From Acidobacteriota bacterium (GTDB lineage: Bacteria > Acidobacteriota > Blastocatellia > RBC074): a stretch of DNA of 63,167 nt. Positions 44,097 through 53,924 of this stretch are shown here, piece by piece. Numbering within the stretch: the stretch's first letter is position 1; each line of letters begins with the position of its first letter. Where the stretch lies: positions 1 through 63,167 of the forward strand of contig JAEUQO010000404.1 of assembly GCA_016789605.1 (NCBI GenBank), in the 5' to 3' direction. Below the pieces are notes generated by a model, which saw only the letters and a list, made by a program, of their open reading frames with translations, had not been told where the DNA came from and made no database searches. A program made the position numbers and the translations under genes.

Positions 44097-46415
44097 TTAG
44101 CGAAAGTTTTCGACCATCATCAGGTCGCTGCCGCGTTGCATGATCTGAGGATAGAGCAGCCATTTGCCATCCGGCGAAAGCGCCAATCCCGTCACGCCGC
44201 CGGGCAACACACTTTCGCTTTCAACGATGGTTCTGATTGCTCCGCTGCCAAATTGATAGAACTTGATGGCCGAACGCACTGGCGATTCGGTCACGGCGAA
44301 GTAGATGCCGTCTTGGCCGATGGCCCACATGCGGCTTTGCGACTTCTGGTGAAAATCAAACAACAGCGACTCTTCGCCGCCTGCCACCGGCAAACGCCAG
44401 ATTGCCGACGAACCGCGATCCTGCGTGAAATACAGCCACGCGCCATCCGCCGAAGCAATCGGTTCAAACCCGCCCTGTTTGGTCATTTGTTCTGCCTGGC
44501 CGCCGTCGGCAGGCATTTTCCAAACCTGCAACCGACCGCTGCGGTTTGACGTGAAATAAATCCAGCGTCCGTCGTGCGACCAACTAGGCACGATGTCTTC
44601 AGACGCTTCGGTGGTCAACCGGCGAGGCTGTCCTCCGTTGCTGTTGATCACATAAATGTCTGCATTGCCGTCCGGTCGGCAATCAAACACGATCTGCCGT
44701 CCGTCAGGCGACCAGCTCGGCGACCCGGCCAGCGGGCCACGAAACGACGTCAACCGAATCGAATTTTTCCCCTCGCTGTCGCAGACCCAGATTTCGTCGC
44801 TGCCCGAACGATTCGAGACAAACACCACGCGTTTGCCGTCGGGTGAGTAACGCGGGCTGACTTCATTGGCGGTTGAAGCGATCAAATCCGCCAGCAGCGG
44901 CTTGGCTCCCGCACCGCCTTTGAGCGGCACACGAAAGATGTCCGTGTGATCAGAGTTCTGTCGCCAAGCCAATCGGCTGCCTTGCGCGCTATACGCCGGA
45001 TATTGCACATCGCCCGTGCTGACGGCGAGCAATGAAGGTTGGCCACCGTCCAACGACACGCGCAACAAGCGGCTTTTGCCGCTATGCCGCGAAGTAAAGA
45101 CCAGTTCCCGACCGCCCAGCGCCCAGGCCAGATTGCTGACGCCTGCGCCTTCAAACGTCAACCGGCGCGGTTCTCCGCCCTGCAATGAAGTCAAATACAC
45201 TTCACCCACCACGGCGCTGCTCACGCGCACAAATGCCAGGTGCTGTCCATCAGGCGAAAAAGCGGGACTGCAATCGCCAATTGTCGCCGCCGGCGGCAAG
45301 GTCAACCGACGACGCTCTCCCGTTTCAGGCGAGACCAAAAACAACTCGAACGGTTCATCGGCTTTGGTTTTATCACTCAACACCAACCATTTTCCGTCCG
45401 GCGACCAATGCAACCAACTATGACTGCCAAACCCAAACCGATTGGCCCAGGTGTCAGTCAGTTTGCGCTCTGCTCCCCCCAACGAAGGCACCAAAAAGAC
45501 GCCATCGCCGTCTGTCGTGCTGCGGTAAAAAGCGATGGAGCCGCCATCGGGCGACCACACCGGATTCACGTCATCGCCCGGATGCGAAGTCAGCCGTACG
45601 GCATTGCCGCCATCTACCAGGCGCACATAAATATCGTTGTTCAATCCGTCTTCGCCGTCCCAAACAAAAGCGACCTGATTGCCATCCGGCGAAAAAGCCG
45701 GTTGCGATTCGCGGCCCGGATAGGTTGTCAGCGGCAACACGTTCAGCGGTTGCGGGGCGGCGTTCTCGTTGTTTTTTTGGCCAGAACGAACAAACAGGAA
45801 GATCAGGATGCCGACCAACGCCAACGCCAGCACCCACAGCGGCAATGTCACTGCGGCGATACGATGGCGCGCGTACCAATCTTTAGGCTCAGGCGCCGCA
45901 GCCACGGACGCAGCAGCGGGTTCAGGCAAACTTGAAGCGTCAACCAGTTCGGCACTCACGGTCACTGGCGCGGGCGCACTGGTGACCGATTGGGCCGGGC
46001 GCAATTCTGACGACGAATGCCCCAACGCCAGGGCGCTGGCTTCGCCCGAAGCCCCCACGGCGATTTTCTCCGGTTCCTCGATTTGGATCACGGGAGCCAC
46101 AAACCGGTAGCCTCGGCGTGGCAGTGTTTCGATATAGCGGGGTTCGCTGGAACTTTCGGCAAGCGCTTTGCGCAACGCGGAAATATGAACGTTCAGGTTG
46201 GCTTCTTCGACCACCGTGTTGGGCCAGAGCGCCTTGAGCAAACTTTCTCTGTCCAGAATCTGCCCAGAATTCCGAACCAGCAGCAACAACAGGTCAAATT
46301 CCTTGGGCGGCAGCAAGACGACTTCTCCCTCACGGTACAGACGCCGCTCTTCCAGTGCCAACCGATAAGGGCCAAACTCGTAATTGAACCTGTTTAGCTC
46401 GTTCGCAGGTGTCAT
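44097..46415 (-). CDS. Membrane-bound winged-helix regulator with PD40 beta-propeller sensor (CadC-like layout)
   Basis: A 772-residue protein from the ATG at 46415; a TTG six codons earlier is possible. The N-terminal OmpR/PhoB-type wHTH (about 10-105) includes LWPNTVVEEANLNVHISALRK. A Pro/Ala/Ser-rich linker follows, then one membrane helix (TLPLWVLALALVGILIFLFV, about 190-210). A TolB-like propeller built from repeated SPDG(K/R) blades fills the periplasmic half. Such one-component sensors are abundant in Acidobacteriota. It may bind an envelope signal and regulate nearby genes directly. Confidence 0.9.
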   Translation of the reverse strand: MTPANELNRFNYEFGPYRLALEERRLYREGEVVLLPPKEFDLLLLLVRNSGQILDRESLLKALWPNTVVEEANLNVHISALRKALAESSSEPRYIETLPRRGYRFVAPVIQIEEPEKIAVGASGEASALALGHSSSELRPAQSVTSAPAPVTVSAELVDASSLPEPAAASVAAAPEPKDWYARHRIAAVTLPLWVLALALVGILIFLFVRSGQKNNENAAPQPLNVLPLTTYPGRESQPAFSPDGNQVAFVWDGEDGLNNDIYVRLVDGGNAVRLTSHPGDDVNPVWSPDGGSIAFYRSTTDGDGVFLVPSLGGAERKLTDTWANRFGFGSHSWLHWSPDGKWLVLSDKTKADEPFELFLVSPETGERRRLTLPPAATIGDCSPAFSPDGQHLAFVRVSSAVVGEVYLTSLQGGEPRRLTFEGAGVSNLAWALGGRELVFTSRHSGKSRLLRVSLDGGQPSLLAVSTGDVQYPAYSAQGSRLAWRQNSDHTDIFRVPLKGGAGAKPLLADLIASTANEVSPRYSPDGKRVVFVSNRSGSDEIWVCDSEGKNSIRLTSFRGPLAGSPSWSPDGRQIVFDCRPDGNADIYVINSNGGQPRRLTTEASEDIVPSWSHDGRWIYFTSNRSGRLQVWKMPADGGQAEQMTKQGGFEPIASADGAWLYFTQDRGSSAIWRLPVAGGEESLLFDFHQKSQSRMWAIGQDGIYFAVTESPVRSAIKFYQFGSGAIRTIVESESVLPGGVTGLALSPDGKWLLYPQIMQRGSDLMMVENFR

Positions 46416-46924
46416 AAATCCGTCTTTAGCCAATCTTTATGCCAATCTTTACCCAAAATTTAGCAAACCCAAAGGACATGTCGCCTCACTGTGCATAGAC
46501 TACCGTCACCGATTTGACGTTTCGGTTGAATTTCGGAACCGATGATTAGAGATTGACCTGACTGCTGACTCTGCTTTGTCTGGCCGTAAGGCATTGTTCT
46601 GATCGTCGGTTCTGAGGTCTGACTGGGCATCGTTACTAGCTTTGCGAATAGATAGCTGACAGAAGAGATTAGATGAACTTGGTTCCAGAATTGGACACCG
46701 TCAGGGTTTGTCCAAATTCAGAGACCAAGTGGCTTGCCTTGCTGGGATTCTTTCGTTTCCATCCACCACAAACTCTAAGCAGTAAAGTACAGCGCAATTG
46801 AAAGACTGACGCGCGCAAGGTTTAGGCGCTTTTTCCGGGAAAACGATGCTTTCTGGGGAATAGTTTGCCTGCCCGCAAGCGCTGATGTCAGGTTGCATTA
46901 CCCCTTTGTTCGAGGAGAACAGCC
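46416..46924 (+). promoter_or_regulatory. 509-bp intergenic region upstream of the TonB receptor
   Basis: No gene is supported between the divergent sensor and receptor genes. A possible promoter is TTGAAA (46797-46802) with TTTAGG (46820-46825) 17 bases away. An inverted repeat TTGGAC...GTCCAA (46691-46696, 46710-46715) upstream could be an operator. The rest is featureless to the eye and more A/T-rich than the coding regions. Confidence 0.35.
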
Positions 46925-49900
46925 ATGTCGAGTCAATCATCAGTCAGGCACTTGATCCTGCTATGCGTGCTTTTCCTGTTTGCGGGGTTCTCTTTACCAG
47001 CGCAAGCCCAGCAATTCACCGGCACGATTCGCGGAACCGTGCTGGATTCAGCCGGAGCCGTAATCGCCGGAGCGGAAGTTTCAGTTATTAATATTGGAAC
47101 GAACGAGACGCGCACTGCGATGTCGGAAGATAACGGCAACTACGTGATTCCGCAACTAAAGCCCGGGACGTATCGCGTCACCGTGCGCAAGAACGGTTTC
47201 AAACTCGCCACCGTGGATGAAGTCAAGCTCGACGTGCAGCAAATCCGCGAAATAGACATCAGCTTGACTGTCGGCGCCGCCACCGAAACCGTCACCGTCA
47301 CGGCGACGGGCGCAGCCGCCATCGAGACCACCAGTCCGACCGTCAGCCAGACCATCGAAAACAAACGCGTCGTGGATTTGCCGCTCAACGGGCGCAATCC
47401 GTTTTCGCTGGCGACCTTGAGTCCGGGCGTGATTCCCGCGCCGGGTTCATCGCCGTTTATCAGCGGCGGACGGAACGCCACCAGCGAAGTCAGCATTGAC
47501 GGCATCTCGAACGTCAACGCCGAAAACAATGTTTCGATTCTGGATTTGAATTACACGCCGTCGGTAGACGCCGTGCAGGAATTCAGCGTGCAAACCAATT
47601 CAGTCAGCGCCGAATTCGGACGGTTGGGCGGCGGGGTGATCAACCTCGTAACCAAAAACGGCACGAACCAATTTCACTGGACGCTGTTTGAATTTCACCG
47701 CAACAGCGCACTGGACGCGACAAACTTTTTCACCAACCGCGCCGGACAAAAGAAAGGCAGTTTTCGCCGTAACCAATTCGGCGGCAACCTGGGCGGGCCG
47801 ATCATACGGGACAAAACCTTCTTCTTCGTGAATTACGAAGGCAATCGTCAGGGAACCGCCGCTGTCGGCACTTACACTGTGCCGCTGGCCGAATGGAAAC
47901 GCGGAGATTTTTCGAATCTGAAAAACGCCGCCGGGCAGCCGATCATCATCTATGATCCGCTGACCACCAAACCCGACCCGAACACGCCGGGCCGGTTCAC
48001 CCGCGATCCGTTCCCGAACAACATCATTCCCGCCAACCGCATCAACCCGGTAGCGCGGAATCTGATGCAGTTCTTCCCCACTGCCAACACGACGCCCACC
48101 AACGTCAACACGCAACAAAACAATTACACGGTCAGCGGCACCAATGTCAGCAACAGCAACCGCATTGATTCGCGCGTAGACCACAACTTTTCGGCGGCCT
48201 GGCGCGCGTTTGCCCGCTTCTCGATTCAATTCAAAGACCGCAGCAGCCCATTCAATCAGTTTGGCTCTCCGGCGACGCCCGCCGGTGACGGGCCGACAAA
48301 CAACACCGCCAAAAGCATCGCGGTGGACAATCTGTACACCGTCAGCCCGTCGCTGTTTGTCAACGTGCGGTACGGCTTGAACCGCAAAACCAACGTGCGG
48401 TTGCCGCTGTCGAGCGGATTCGACATCACGCAACTGGGCTTTTCGCCCGCGATCAAAGCCATCGCCGATGCGGCGGAATTTCCGCGCTTTGACATCAACG
48501 GCATTACCTCGCTTGGTCAGGCGACCTTCACCGATTTGGGCATTTTCCAAACCACGCACACCTTCAACGCAAACGTGACCAAAACCTATGCCCGGCACAC
48601 GCTGAAGATGGGCATGGACTATCGCAAATTGATGCTCAACTTCCTGCAACTGGGTCAGCCGTCGGGACAATACAGCTTCAACCAGGGCTGGACGCAACGT
48701 GACCCGAACCAGGGCAGCGGCACAGCCGGTTTTGGGTTTGCTTCGTTGTTGCTTGGCACGCCTGCCAGCGGCAACATCAGTCATGATCCACGCCCGGCTT
48801 CGGCCAATCCCTATTGGGCCTGGTACTTTGAAGATAACTGGAAAGTGTCGCCCAAACTGACGCTGACGCTCGGCTTGCGCTATGACCTGGATGTCCCGCG
48901 CACCGAACGGTTTGACCGGTACAGCTTCTTTGATTTCACGGCGACGTCACCGATTGCCGACCGCGTGCCGACCAATGAGTTTTTCACCAAGGCCGCACTG
49001 ATCGGTGCGATTCGATATGTGGACGCAGACAATCGCCGTCAGGTGCCGACGGATAAAAACAACTGGGGGCCGCGCTTTGGCTTTGCCTATAACCTGGACA
49101 ACCGCACTGTCGTGCGCGGCGCATATGGCATCTATTACGCGCCGTCAGGATTCCAGGCCGCCGGACATACCGGTTCATCGGGCATGATTGGCTATCGCGC
49201 GTCCAGCAACATGGTCGTCAGTCTCGACGGACGCACACCCATCGCGTTTCTCGACAATCCGTTTCCCAGCGGATTCAACCTGCCGACCGGCAATTCGCTG
49301 GGCGCAGCCACCAATATCGGCCTGGGCATCGGCGAAGGCGTCATTCCTGATGACGGCACGCCTTACGTGCAACAGTGGAACCTGAACGTGCAACGCGAAT
49401 TGCCGGGCCAGATTTTGTTTGAAGCGGCATATATCGGCAGCAAAGGCACGCGCTTGCTCAACGGCGAAAGCGGCCTGACGCAATCGCAATTGCCCGCGTC
49501 TTTCATGAGCCTGGGCACGCGCTTGCAGGATCAGGTGACGAATCCGTTTTTCGGCATCATCACCAATCCGTCGTCGTCGTTGCGCTTTGCGACGGCGGCG
49601 CGCGGTCAATTGCTGCGCCCATATCCGCAATACACCGGCATCAACGCGTTCCGCGTCCCGTATGGGTTCTCGATTTATCATGGCGGTACGCTCAAAGCCG
49701 ACAAACGCTTTTCCAACGGCATGAGCTTCCTGGTGGCTTATACCTGGAGCAAACTGATTGACGACGTTTCGACAACCGTAGGCTTTTTGGGTCAGGCCGG
49801 GGCGCGGCAGGACGCTTACAACCGCGCGGCGGAACGTTCCATCGGTACGCAAGACATCGCGCATCGTGTCGTCAGCAGCTTCGTGTATGACCTGCCCTTT

Positions 49901-50413
49901 GGCACAGGCAAACGCTTTGGCAAAGGCTGGCATCCGGCGGTCAACTGGATTGCGGGCGGCTGGCAATTCAACGGCATCGCCACGTTCCAAAGCGGCGTGC
50001 CGATCATCATCAGTCAAGGCGCCAACACAGCAGGCATTTTCAATCCGTCCACGCGCCCGAACTGGAACGGCAGCGATGCCAACCTGAATGGCAGCAAAGC
50101 GGACAAGCTGGCGCAATGGTTTTCGCGGTCGGCGTTTTTCATCACGCCGGCCTTCCAATTCGGCAACGCGCCGCGCGTAATGCCCAACCTGCGCATGGAT
50201 GGCGAGAAGAATTTCGATTTGTCCTTGTTCAAGAACAACTATTTCAACGAAGGCAAATGGAACGTGCAATTCCGGGCGGAATTCTTCAACGCGTTCAACC
50301 GCGTGCGCTTTGGCGGACCAAACGGCACGGTAGACAACGCCGCTTTTGGCACTGTCAGCGGCCAGGGCAACGGCCCGCGCCAAATCCAACTGGCGTTGAA
50401 GCTGATCTTTTAG
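46925..50413 (+). CDS. TonB-dependent receptor with carboxypeptidase-regulatory-like N-terminal domain
   Basis: A 1162-residue protein behind GAGGAG, with a signal peptide ending AQAQ. The N-terminal beta-sandwich (GTIRGTVLDSAGAVIAGAEV) is the carboxypeptidase-regulatory domain typical of Acidobacteriota outer-membrane receptors. The plug domain follows (LPLNGRNPFSLATLSPGV, SIDGISNV), then a beta-barrel rich in Asn, Arg and Tyr ending in aromatic IF. It probably imports large glycans or metal complexes. The TAG stop lies inside the left end of the 127-bp element. Confidence 0.93.
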   Translation: MSSQSSVRHLILLCVLFLFAGFSLPAQAQQFTGTIRGTVLDSAGAVIAGAEVSVINIGTNETRTAMSEDNGNYVIPQLKPGTYRVTVRKNGFKLATVDEVKLDVQQIREIDISLTVGAATETVTVTATGAAAIETTSPTVSQTIENKRVVDLPLNGRNPFSLATLSPGVIPAPGSSPFISGGRNATSEVSIDGISNVNAENNVSILDLNYTPSVDAVQEFSVQTNSVSAEFGRLGGGVINLVTKNGTNQFHWTLFEFHRNSALDATNFFTNRAGQKKGSFRRNQFGGNLGGPIIRDKTFFFVNYEGNRQGTAAVGTYTVPLAEWKRGDFSNLKNAAGQPIIIYDPLTTKPDPNTPGRFTRDPFPNNIIPANRINPVARNLMQFFPTANTTPTNVNTQQNNYTVSGTNVSNSNRIDSRVDHNFSAAWRAFARFSIQFKDRSSPFNQFGSPATPAGDGPTNNTAKSIAVDNLYTVSPSLFVNVRYGLNRKTNVRLPLSSGFDITQLGFSPAIKAIADAAEFPRFDINGITSLGQATFTDLGIFQTTHTFNANVTKTYARHTLKMGMDYRKLMLNFLQLGQPSGQYSFNQGWTQRDPNQGSGTAGFGFASLLLGTPASGNISHDPRPASANPYWAWYFEDNWKVSPKLTLTLGLRYDLDVPRTERFDRYSFFDFTATSPIADRVPTNEFFTKAALIGAIRYVDADNRRQVPTDKNNWGPRFGFAYNLDNRTVVRGAYGIYYAPSGFQAAGHTGSSGMIGYRASSNMVVSLDGRTPIAFLDNPFPSGFNLPTGNSLGAATNIGLGIGEGVIPDDGTPYVQQWNLNVQRELPGQILFEAAYIGSKGTRLLNGESGLTQSQLPASFMSLGTRLQDQVTNPFFGIITNPSSSLRFATAARGQLLRPYPQYTGINAFRVPYGFSIYHGGTLKADKRFSNGMSFLVAYTWSKLIDDVSTTVGFLGQAGARQDAYNRAAERSIGTQDIAHRVVSSFVYDLPFGTGKRFGKGWHPAVNWIAGGWQFNGIATFQSGVPIIISQGANTAGIFNPSTRPNWNGSDANLNGSKADKLAQWFSRSAFFITPAFQFGNAPRVMPNLRMDGEKNFDLSLFKNNYFNEGKWNVQFRAEFFNAFNRVRFGGPNGTVDNAAFGTVSGQGNGPRQIQLALKLIF

Positions 50414-50537
50414 ATCATTTTTCAATTCGCTTTACGGATTGGCCACAGAGCCACGGAGGCTCAGAGAAATACTTAGAAACCTCTGTGGCTCTGTGCCTCT
50501 GTGGCAAAACCCTTACGCCAAAATGAAATCTGATCTA
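50411..50537. repeat. 127-bp palindromic dispersed element, copy B
   Basis: The same length as copy A, with 119 of 127 positions identical. It starts TAGATC at the receptor stop codon and ends GATCTA. The central hairpin arms read GCCACAGAG and CTCTGTGGC. TA is present at both ends. The first three bases (TAG) serve as the stop of the TonB receptor, so insertion at the very 3' end of a gene, or a contribution of the element to the gene end, happened here as well. Confidence 0.75.
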
Positions 50538-50568
50538 ATTGCTGAAAACGAGTGAGCGTGCAGCGAAA

Positions 50569-50614
50569 CAATGGGAGCGAACGAGGATTTGTTTTATCCT
50601 TATCGCTCCCATTG
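50569..50614. terminator. Hairpin upstream of the esterase-TIM-barrel fusion gene
   Basis: Arms 50569-50580 (CAATGGGAGCGA) and 50603-50614 pair exactly around a 22-base loop. It lies between copy B of the element and the next gene, so it may end receptor transcription or act in the leader of the following gene. No T-tract follows the stem. Confidence 0.4.
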
Positions 50615-50647
50615 CTTCCACACTCTCATTCTTCGGAGAAATCAGTT

Positions 50648-52321
50648 ATGCACGGCAAAATGGTTTGCCTCCTGTTGCTGGTGTGTTGTGCGTGTCTGAC
50701 GGGCGTTGCCGCCGAGCCGCAAACAGTGTTTCTGTGGCCTGCCGGTCATCCAACCTTGCAAGGCGCAAACGAAAAAGAAATCACCAACCCGCCCGCTCCC
50801 CAACCCGGCCAGTTCGTACGGCAATTCAAAAACATCCATAACCCGTCGCTCGAAGTCTTTCTGGCTCCCAAAGACAAAGCCACAGGTGCGGCCTTGATCG
50901 TGGCCGCAGGCGGCGGTCATCGCGAACTCAATACCGGCACGGAAGGTTATGACCTGATCGAATGGCTGCACGGGCTGGGCGTGTCGGTGTTCATGCTGAA
51001 ATACCGGTTGGCGCAAACGCCAAATTACCAATACACCGTCGAAGGCGAAGCCTTGCAAGACACGCAACGCGCCATTCGCATCGTGCGACAACGCGCCAGA
51101 GAATGGAACGTCAATCCCACGCGGATCGGGTTGCTGGGCTTTTCGGCAGGCGGCGCGCTGGCGGCGCTGGCTGACATTCGCTTTGATCGGGGCAAACTTG
51201 ATTCCGCCGATCCGATTGAACGCGAAAGCTGCCGCCCGGATTTTGTCGGCTTGGTGTATCCCGGCTGGGCTCCGATGGACATCACTGCGCCGCCGGATGC
51301 GGCCCCGGCGTTTCTGACCAGCGCAGGCGTGGACGATGCCTTTCACGCGCGACAAACGGTTGAATTCTTCTCGTCGCTGTTCAAGGTCAACGTGCCAGCC
51401 GATTTGCACATTTACGCGCGTGGCGGTCACGGCGGCGGAACCAAACCGCGCGACGGCATTCCGTTTGGCACCTGGCATCACCGTTTTGCCGAATGGCTGG
51501 CTGACATTGGGATGCTGCACAAATTCCCGACCGGTACCGGGCTAAGTTTCAAAGGGCCGATTGGCGTGCAGTTGTATTCCCTGCGCGAAAACTTTGCCAA
51601 AAACGTGCCCGGCACCGTGGATCAAGCGCGCGGTTTCGGCATTGAATACGTCGAACTCGCCGGGACGTACAACTTGCCGCCGCAACAGTTCAAAGCCTTG
51701 CTCAATGCCAAAGGCTTGCAGCCGGTCAGCAGCCATTTTTCGTTTGATAAATTCCGCGACAACGTCGAAGCCGTCGCCACCGAAGCCAAAGCGCTCGGGG
51801 TGGAATATGTCGGTTGCGCCTGGATTCCGCACCAAACCTTTGACGAAAAAACCGCGCGCGACGCGGTGGCGGTGTTCAATCGCGCGGGCGAAGCCTTGGC
51901 CAAACACGGCTTGAAATTTTTCTATCACCTGCACGGTTACGAATTTCAGCCGCACGGCAACGGAACGCTTTTCGATCTGCTGATGGCCGAAACCAAACCG
52001 CAATTTGTGCGCTTTGAAATGGATGTGTTCTGGGTCGTTCACCCTGGCCAGGACCCGGTGAAACTGTTGGAAAAGTACGGCAGTCGGTTTGAGCTTATGC
52101 ACGTCAAGGATATGAAAAAAGGCACGCCGACCGGCATTCTGACCGGCAAATCTGACGTGAAAAACGATGTTGCCATCGGCACCGGCCAGATGAATTGGCC
52201 CGCCATTCTGAAGGCTGCGCAAAAAGCAGGCGTGAAGTATTACTTTCTGGAAGACGAATCGCCGACTTCCGTCCAACAAATTCCGCTGAGTTTGCGGTAT
52301 TTGGAACGAGTGAAATTCTAA
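50648..52321 (+). CDS. Fusion of an exported alpha/beta-hydrolase esterase and a xylose-isomerase-like TIM barrel
   Basis: A 557-residue protein with signal peptide (MVCLLLLVCCACLTGVAA) behind GGAG. Residues about 25-295 are an alpha/beta-hydrolase of the acetyl-xylan-esterase kind: the nucleophile is GFSAGGALAAL, and the late His region reads RGGHGGGT. From about 300 a second domain begins (PIGVQLYSLRENF), a sugar-phosphate-isomerase/AP-endonuclease-type TIM barrel with HLHGYEFQPHG and the metal ligands of the family (MHVKDM). A separate hydrolase of the same kind is at 58449. The domain pairing suggests deacylation and then isomerisation of one sugar. Confidence 0.85.
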   Translation: MHGKMVCLLLLVCCACLTGVAAEPQTVFLWPAGHPTLQGANEKEITNPPAPQPGQFVRQFKNIHNPSLEVFLAPKDKATGAALIVAAGGGHRELNTGTEGYDLIEWLHGLGVSVFMLKYRLAQTPNYQYTVEGEALQDTQRAIRIVRQRAREWNVNPTRIGLLGFSAGGALAALADIRFDRGKLDSADPIERESCRPDFVGLVYPGWAPMDITAPPDAAPAFLTSAGVDDAFHARQTVEFFSSLFKVNVPADLHIYARGGHGGGTKPRDGIPFGTWHHRFAEWLADIGMLHKFPTGTGLSFKGPIGVQLYSLRENFAKNVPGTVDQARGFGIEYVELAGTYNLPPQQFKALLNAKGLQPVSSHFSFDKFRDNVEAVATEAKALGVEYVGCAWIPHQTFDEKTARDAVAVFNRAGEALAKHGLKFFYHLHGYEFQPHGNGTLFDLLMAETKPQFVRFEMDVFWVVHPGQDPVKLLEKYGSRFELMHVKDMKKGTPTGILTGKSDVKNDVAIGTGQMNWPAILKAAQKAGVKYYFLEDESPTSVQQIPLSLRYLERVKF

Positions 52322-52384
52322 TCAGTGCTGCGACCGTGGAGAGCGGGTGAGTGTGCAAGCACCCGCCACCGGTCGCAGCACTGA
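52322..52384. repeat. Long imperfect hairpin between the fusion gene and the PD40 gene
   Basis: The outer arms (52322-52336 and the mirror ending at 52384) pair over 15 bases (TCAGTGCTGCGACCG). A bulge leads to a further GCGGGTG/CACCCGC stem. The structure fills the 81-bp gap between two plus-strand genes, so it may be a terminator or mRNA processing site. Confidence 0.45.
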
Positions 52385-52402
52385 CACGGTGCGAGTCCAG
52401 CA

Positions 52403-53914
52403 ATGAAACCAATCACCTTCTCTTTGTTGATTCTCTGCTGCGCGTTGTTGCTGTCTGGCGTTTCTGTGTCTTCGCAAAGCAATACGCCGACCTACAAATA
52501 CGGCCAGTTTGAAGACAGCCGCGACATTGGCACGGTCAAACACGCCGGTTCGGTTGTGTATGACGAGGCCAAGAAAACCTACACCGTGGCGGGCGGCGGT
52601 GAAAACATGTGGGCGGCCACGGATGCGTTTCATTTTGTCTGGCGACGCATCAACGGGGATTTTTCCTTGGCGGCAGACCTGCAAATGCTCGGCACGGGCG
52701 GCAACGCGCACCGCAAAGCCGTGCTGATGATCCGGCAAAATCTGGATGCCGATTCGGCCTATGCCGACGCCGCGTTGCACGGCGACGGCCTGACTTCGTT
52801 GCAATACCGCGAAACCAAAGGCGGCCCGACGCGCGAAATTCAATCCAACGTCAAAGCGCCGCGCCGTCTGCAAATCGAAAAGCGCGGCGATTACGTCTGG
52901 ATGTCTATCGCCAAAGAGGGCGAAGCGTTGCAGTCGGCGGGCGGATCGTTTCGCATCAACCTGACCGGGACGTTCTATGTCGGTTTTGGCGTTTGCGCGC
53001 ACGACAACAACGCGTTGGAAAAAGCGGTGTTCTCACACGTCGAAATCAAACAGCGTCCCGCGCCGATTGTCGAAAGCACACTCGAAACGATCTCTATCGC
53101 CTCGAAAGACCGCAAAGTCATTTACACCAAGCGCACGCATTTTGAAGCCCCCAACTGGTCGCGCGACGGCAAATACTTCCTTTTCAACCAGGCCGGGCGA
53201 ATTATGAAACTCCCCGTGACGGGCGGCGAACCGGAAACGCTCGACACGGGTTTTGCCACGCGCAACAACAACGATCACGGCATTTCTTTTGACGGTAACT
53301 GGCTGGCCATCAGCGATCAATCGCAAGAACAGCGGCGTTCGCTGATTTACGTCGTGCCGATCACAGGCGGAACGCCGCGCCGCATCACACAGCTTGCGCC
53401 GTCGTATTGGCACGGTTGGTCGCCGGACGGCAAGACGCTGGTGTATTGCGCCGACCGCAACGGCAACTTTGACGTGTATGCGATTCCGTTTGACGGCCCC
53501 TCCGAGGGAAATGCCGAAAAGCGTCTGACCACCGCAGACGGTTTGGACGACGGGCCGGAATATTCTCCTGACGGCCAATACATTTATTTCAACTCGGTGC
53601 GTACTGGCCTGATGCAAATCTGGCGCATGAAACCCGATGGCAGCGAGCAAACACAAATCACCAAAGACGGGTACAACAACTGGTTTGCGCATCCATCGCC
53701 GGACGGCAAATGGCTGGCATTCCTGACCTTCGAACCAAACGTCGAAGGCCATCCGGCGAACAAAGACGTGATGTTGCGCCTAATGCCAGTGGGCGGCGGC
53801 GAAATTCAAGTGTTGGCAAAACTGTTTGGCGGCCAAGGCACGATCAATGTTCCCTCGTGGTCGCCAGACAGCAAACAACTCGCGTTTGTCAGCTATAGAT
53901 TGATTGAGCAATGA
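52403..53914 (+). CDS. Exported PD40 beta-propeller protein with N-terminal DUF1349-like domain
   Basis: A 503-residue protein with signal peptide (LLILCCALLLSGVSVSSQ). Residues about 30-210 form a jelly-roll-like domain (FSLAADLQMLGTGGNAHRKA) resembling DUF1349. The C-terminal half has TolB-type blades: WSRDGKYFLF, WSPDGKTLVYCADR, YSPDGQYIYF, PSPDGKWLAFL and WSPDSKQLAFV. It may bind glycans or polymers in the periplasm. There is no strong ribosome site. The gene ends 10 bp before the DUF1592 gene, whose start site lies just after its stop. Confidence 0.85.
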   Translation: MKPITFSLLILCCALLLSGVSVSSQSNTPTYKYGQFEDSRDIGTVKHAGSVVYDEAKKTYTVAGGGENMWAATDAFHFVWRRINGDFSLAADLQMLGTGGNAHRKAVLMIRQNLDADSAYADAALHGDGLTSLQYRETKGGPTREIQSNVKAPRRLQIEKRGDYVWMSIAKEGEALQSAGGSFRINLTGTFYVGFGVCAHDNNALEKAVFSHVEIKQRPAPIVESTLETISIASKDRKVIYTKRTHFEAPNWSRDGKYFLFNQAGRIMKLPVTGGEPETLDTGFATRNNNDHGISFDGNWLAISDQSQEQRRSLIYVVPITGGTPRRITQLAPSYWHGWSPDGKTLVYCADRNGNFDVYAIPFDGPSEGNAEKRLTTADGLDDGPEYSPDGQYIYFNSVRTGLMQIWRMKPDGSEQTQITKDGYNNWFAHPSPDGKWLAFLTFEPNVEGHPANKDVMLRLMPVGGGEIQVLAKLFGGQGTINVPSWSPDSKQLAFVSYRLIEQ

Positions 53915-53924
53915 GGAAGCTATT

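Noticed and set aside
47600..48784. 394-residue frame opposite the TonB receptor
   Set aside because: Antisense shadow. The receptor frame has plug, barrel and carboxypeptidase-regulatory motifs and a good ribosome site. The same applies to 49175-50425.
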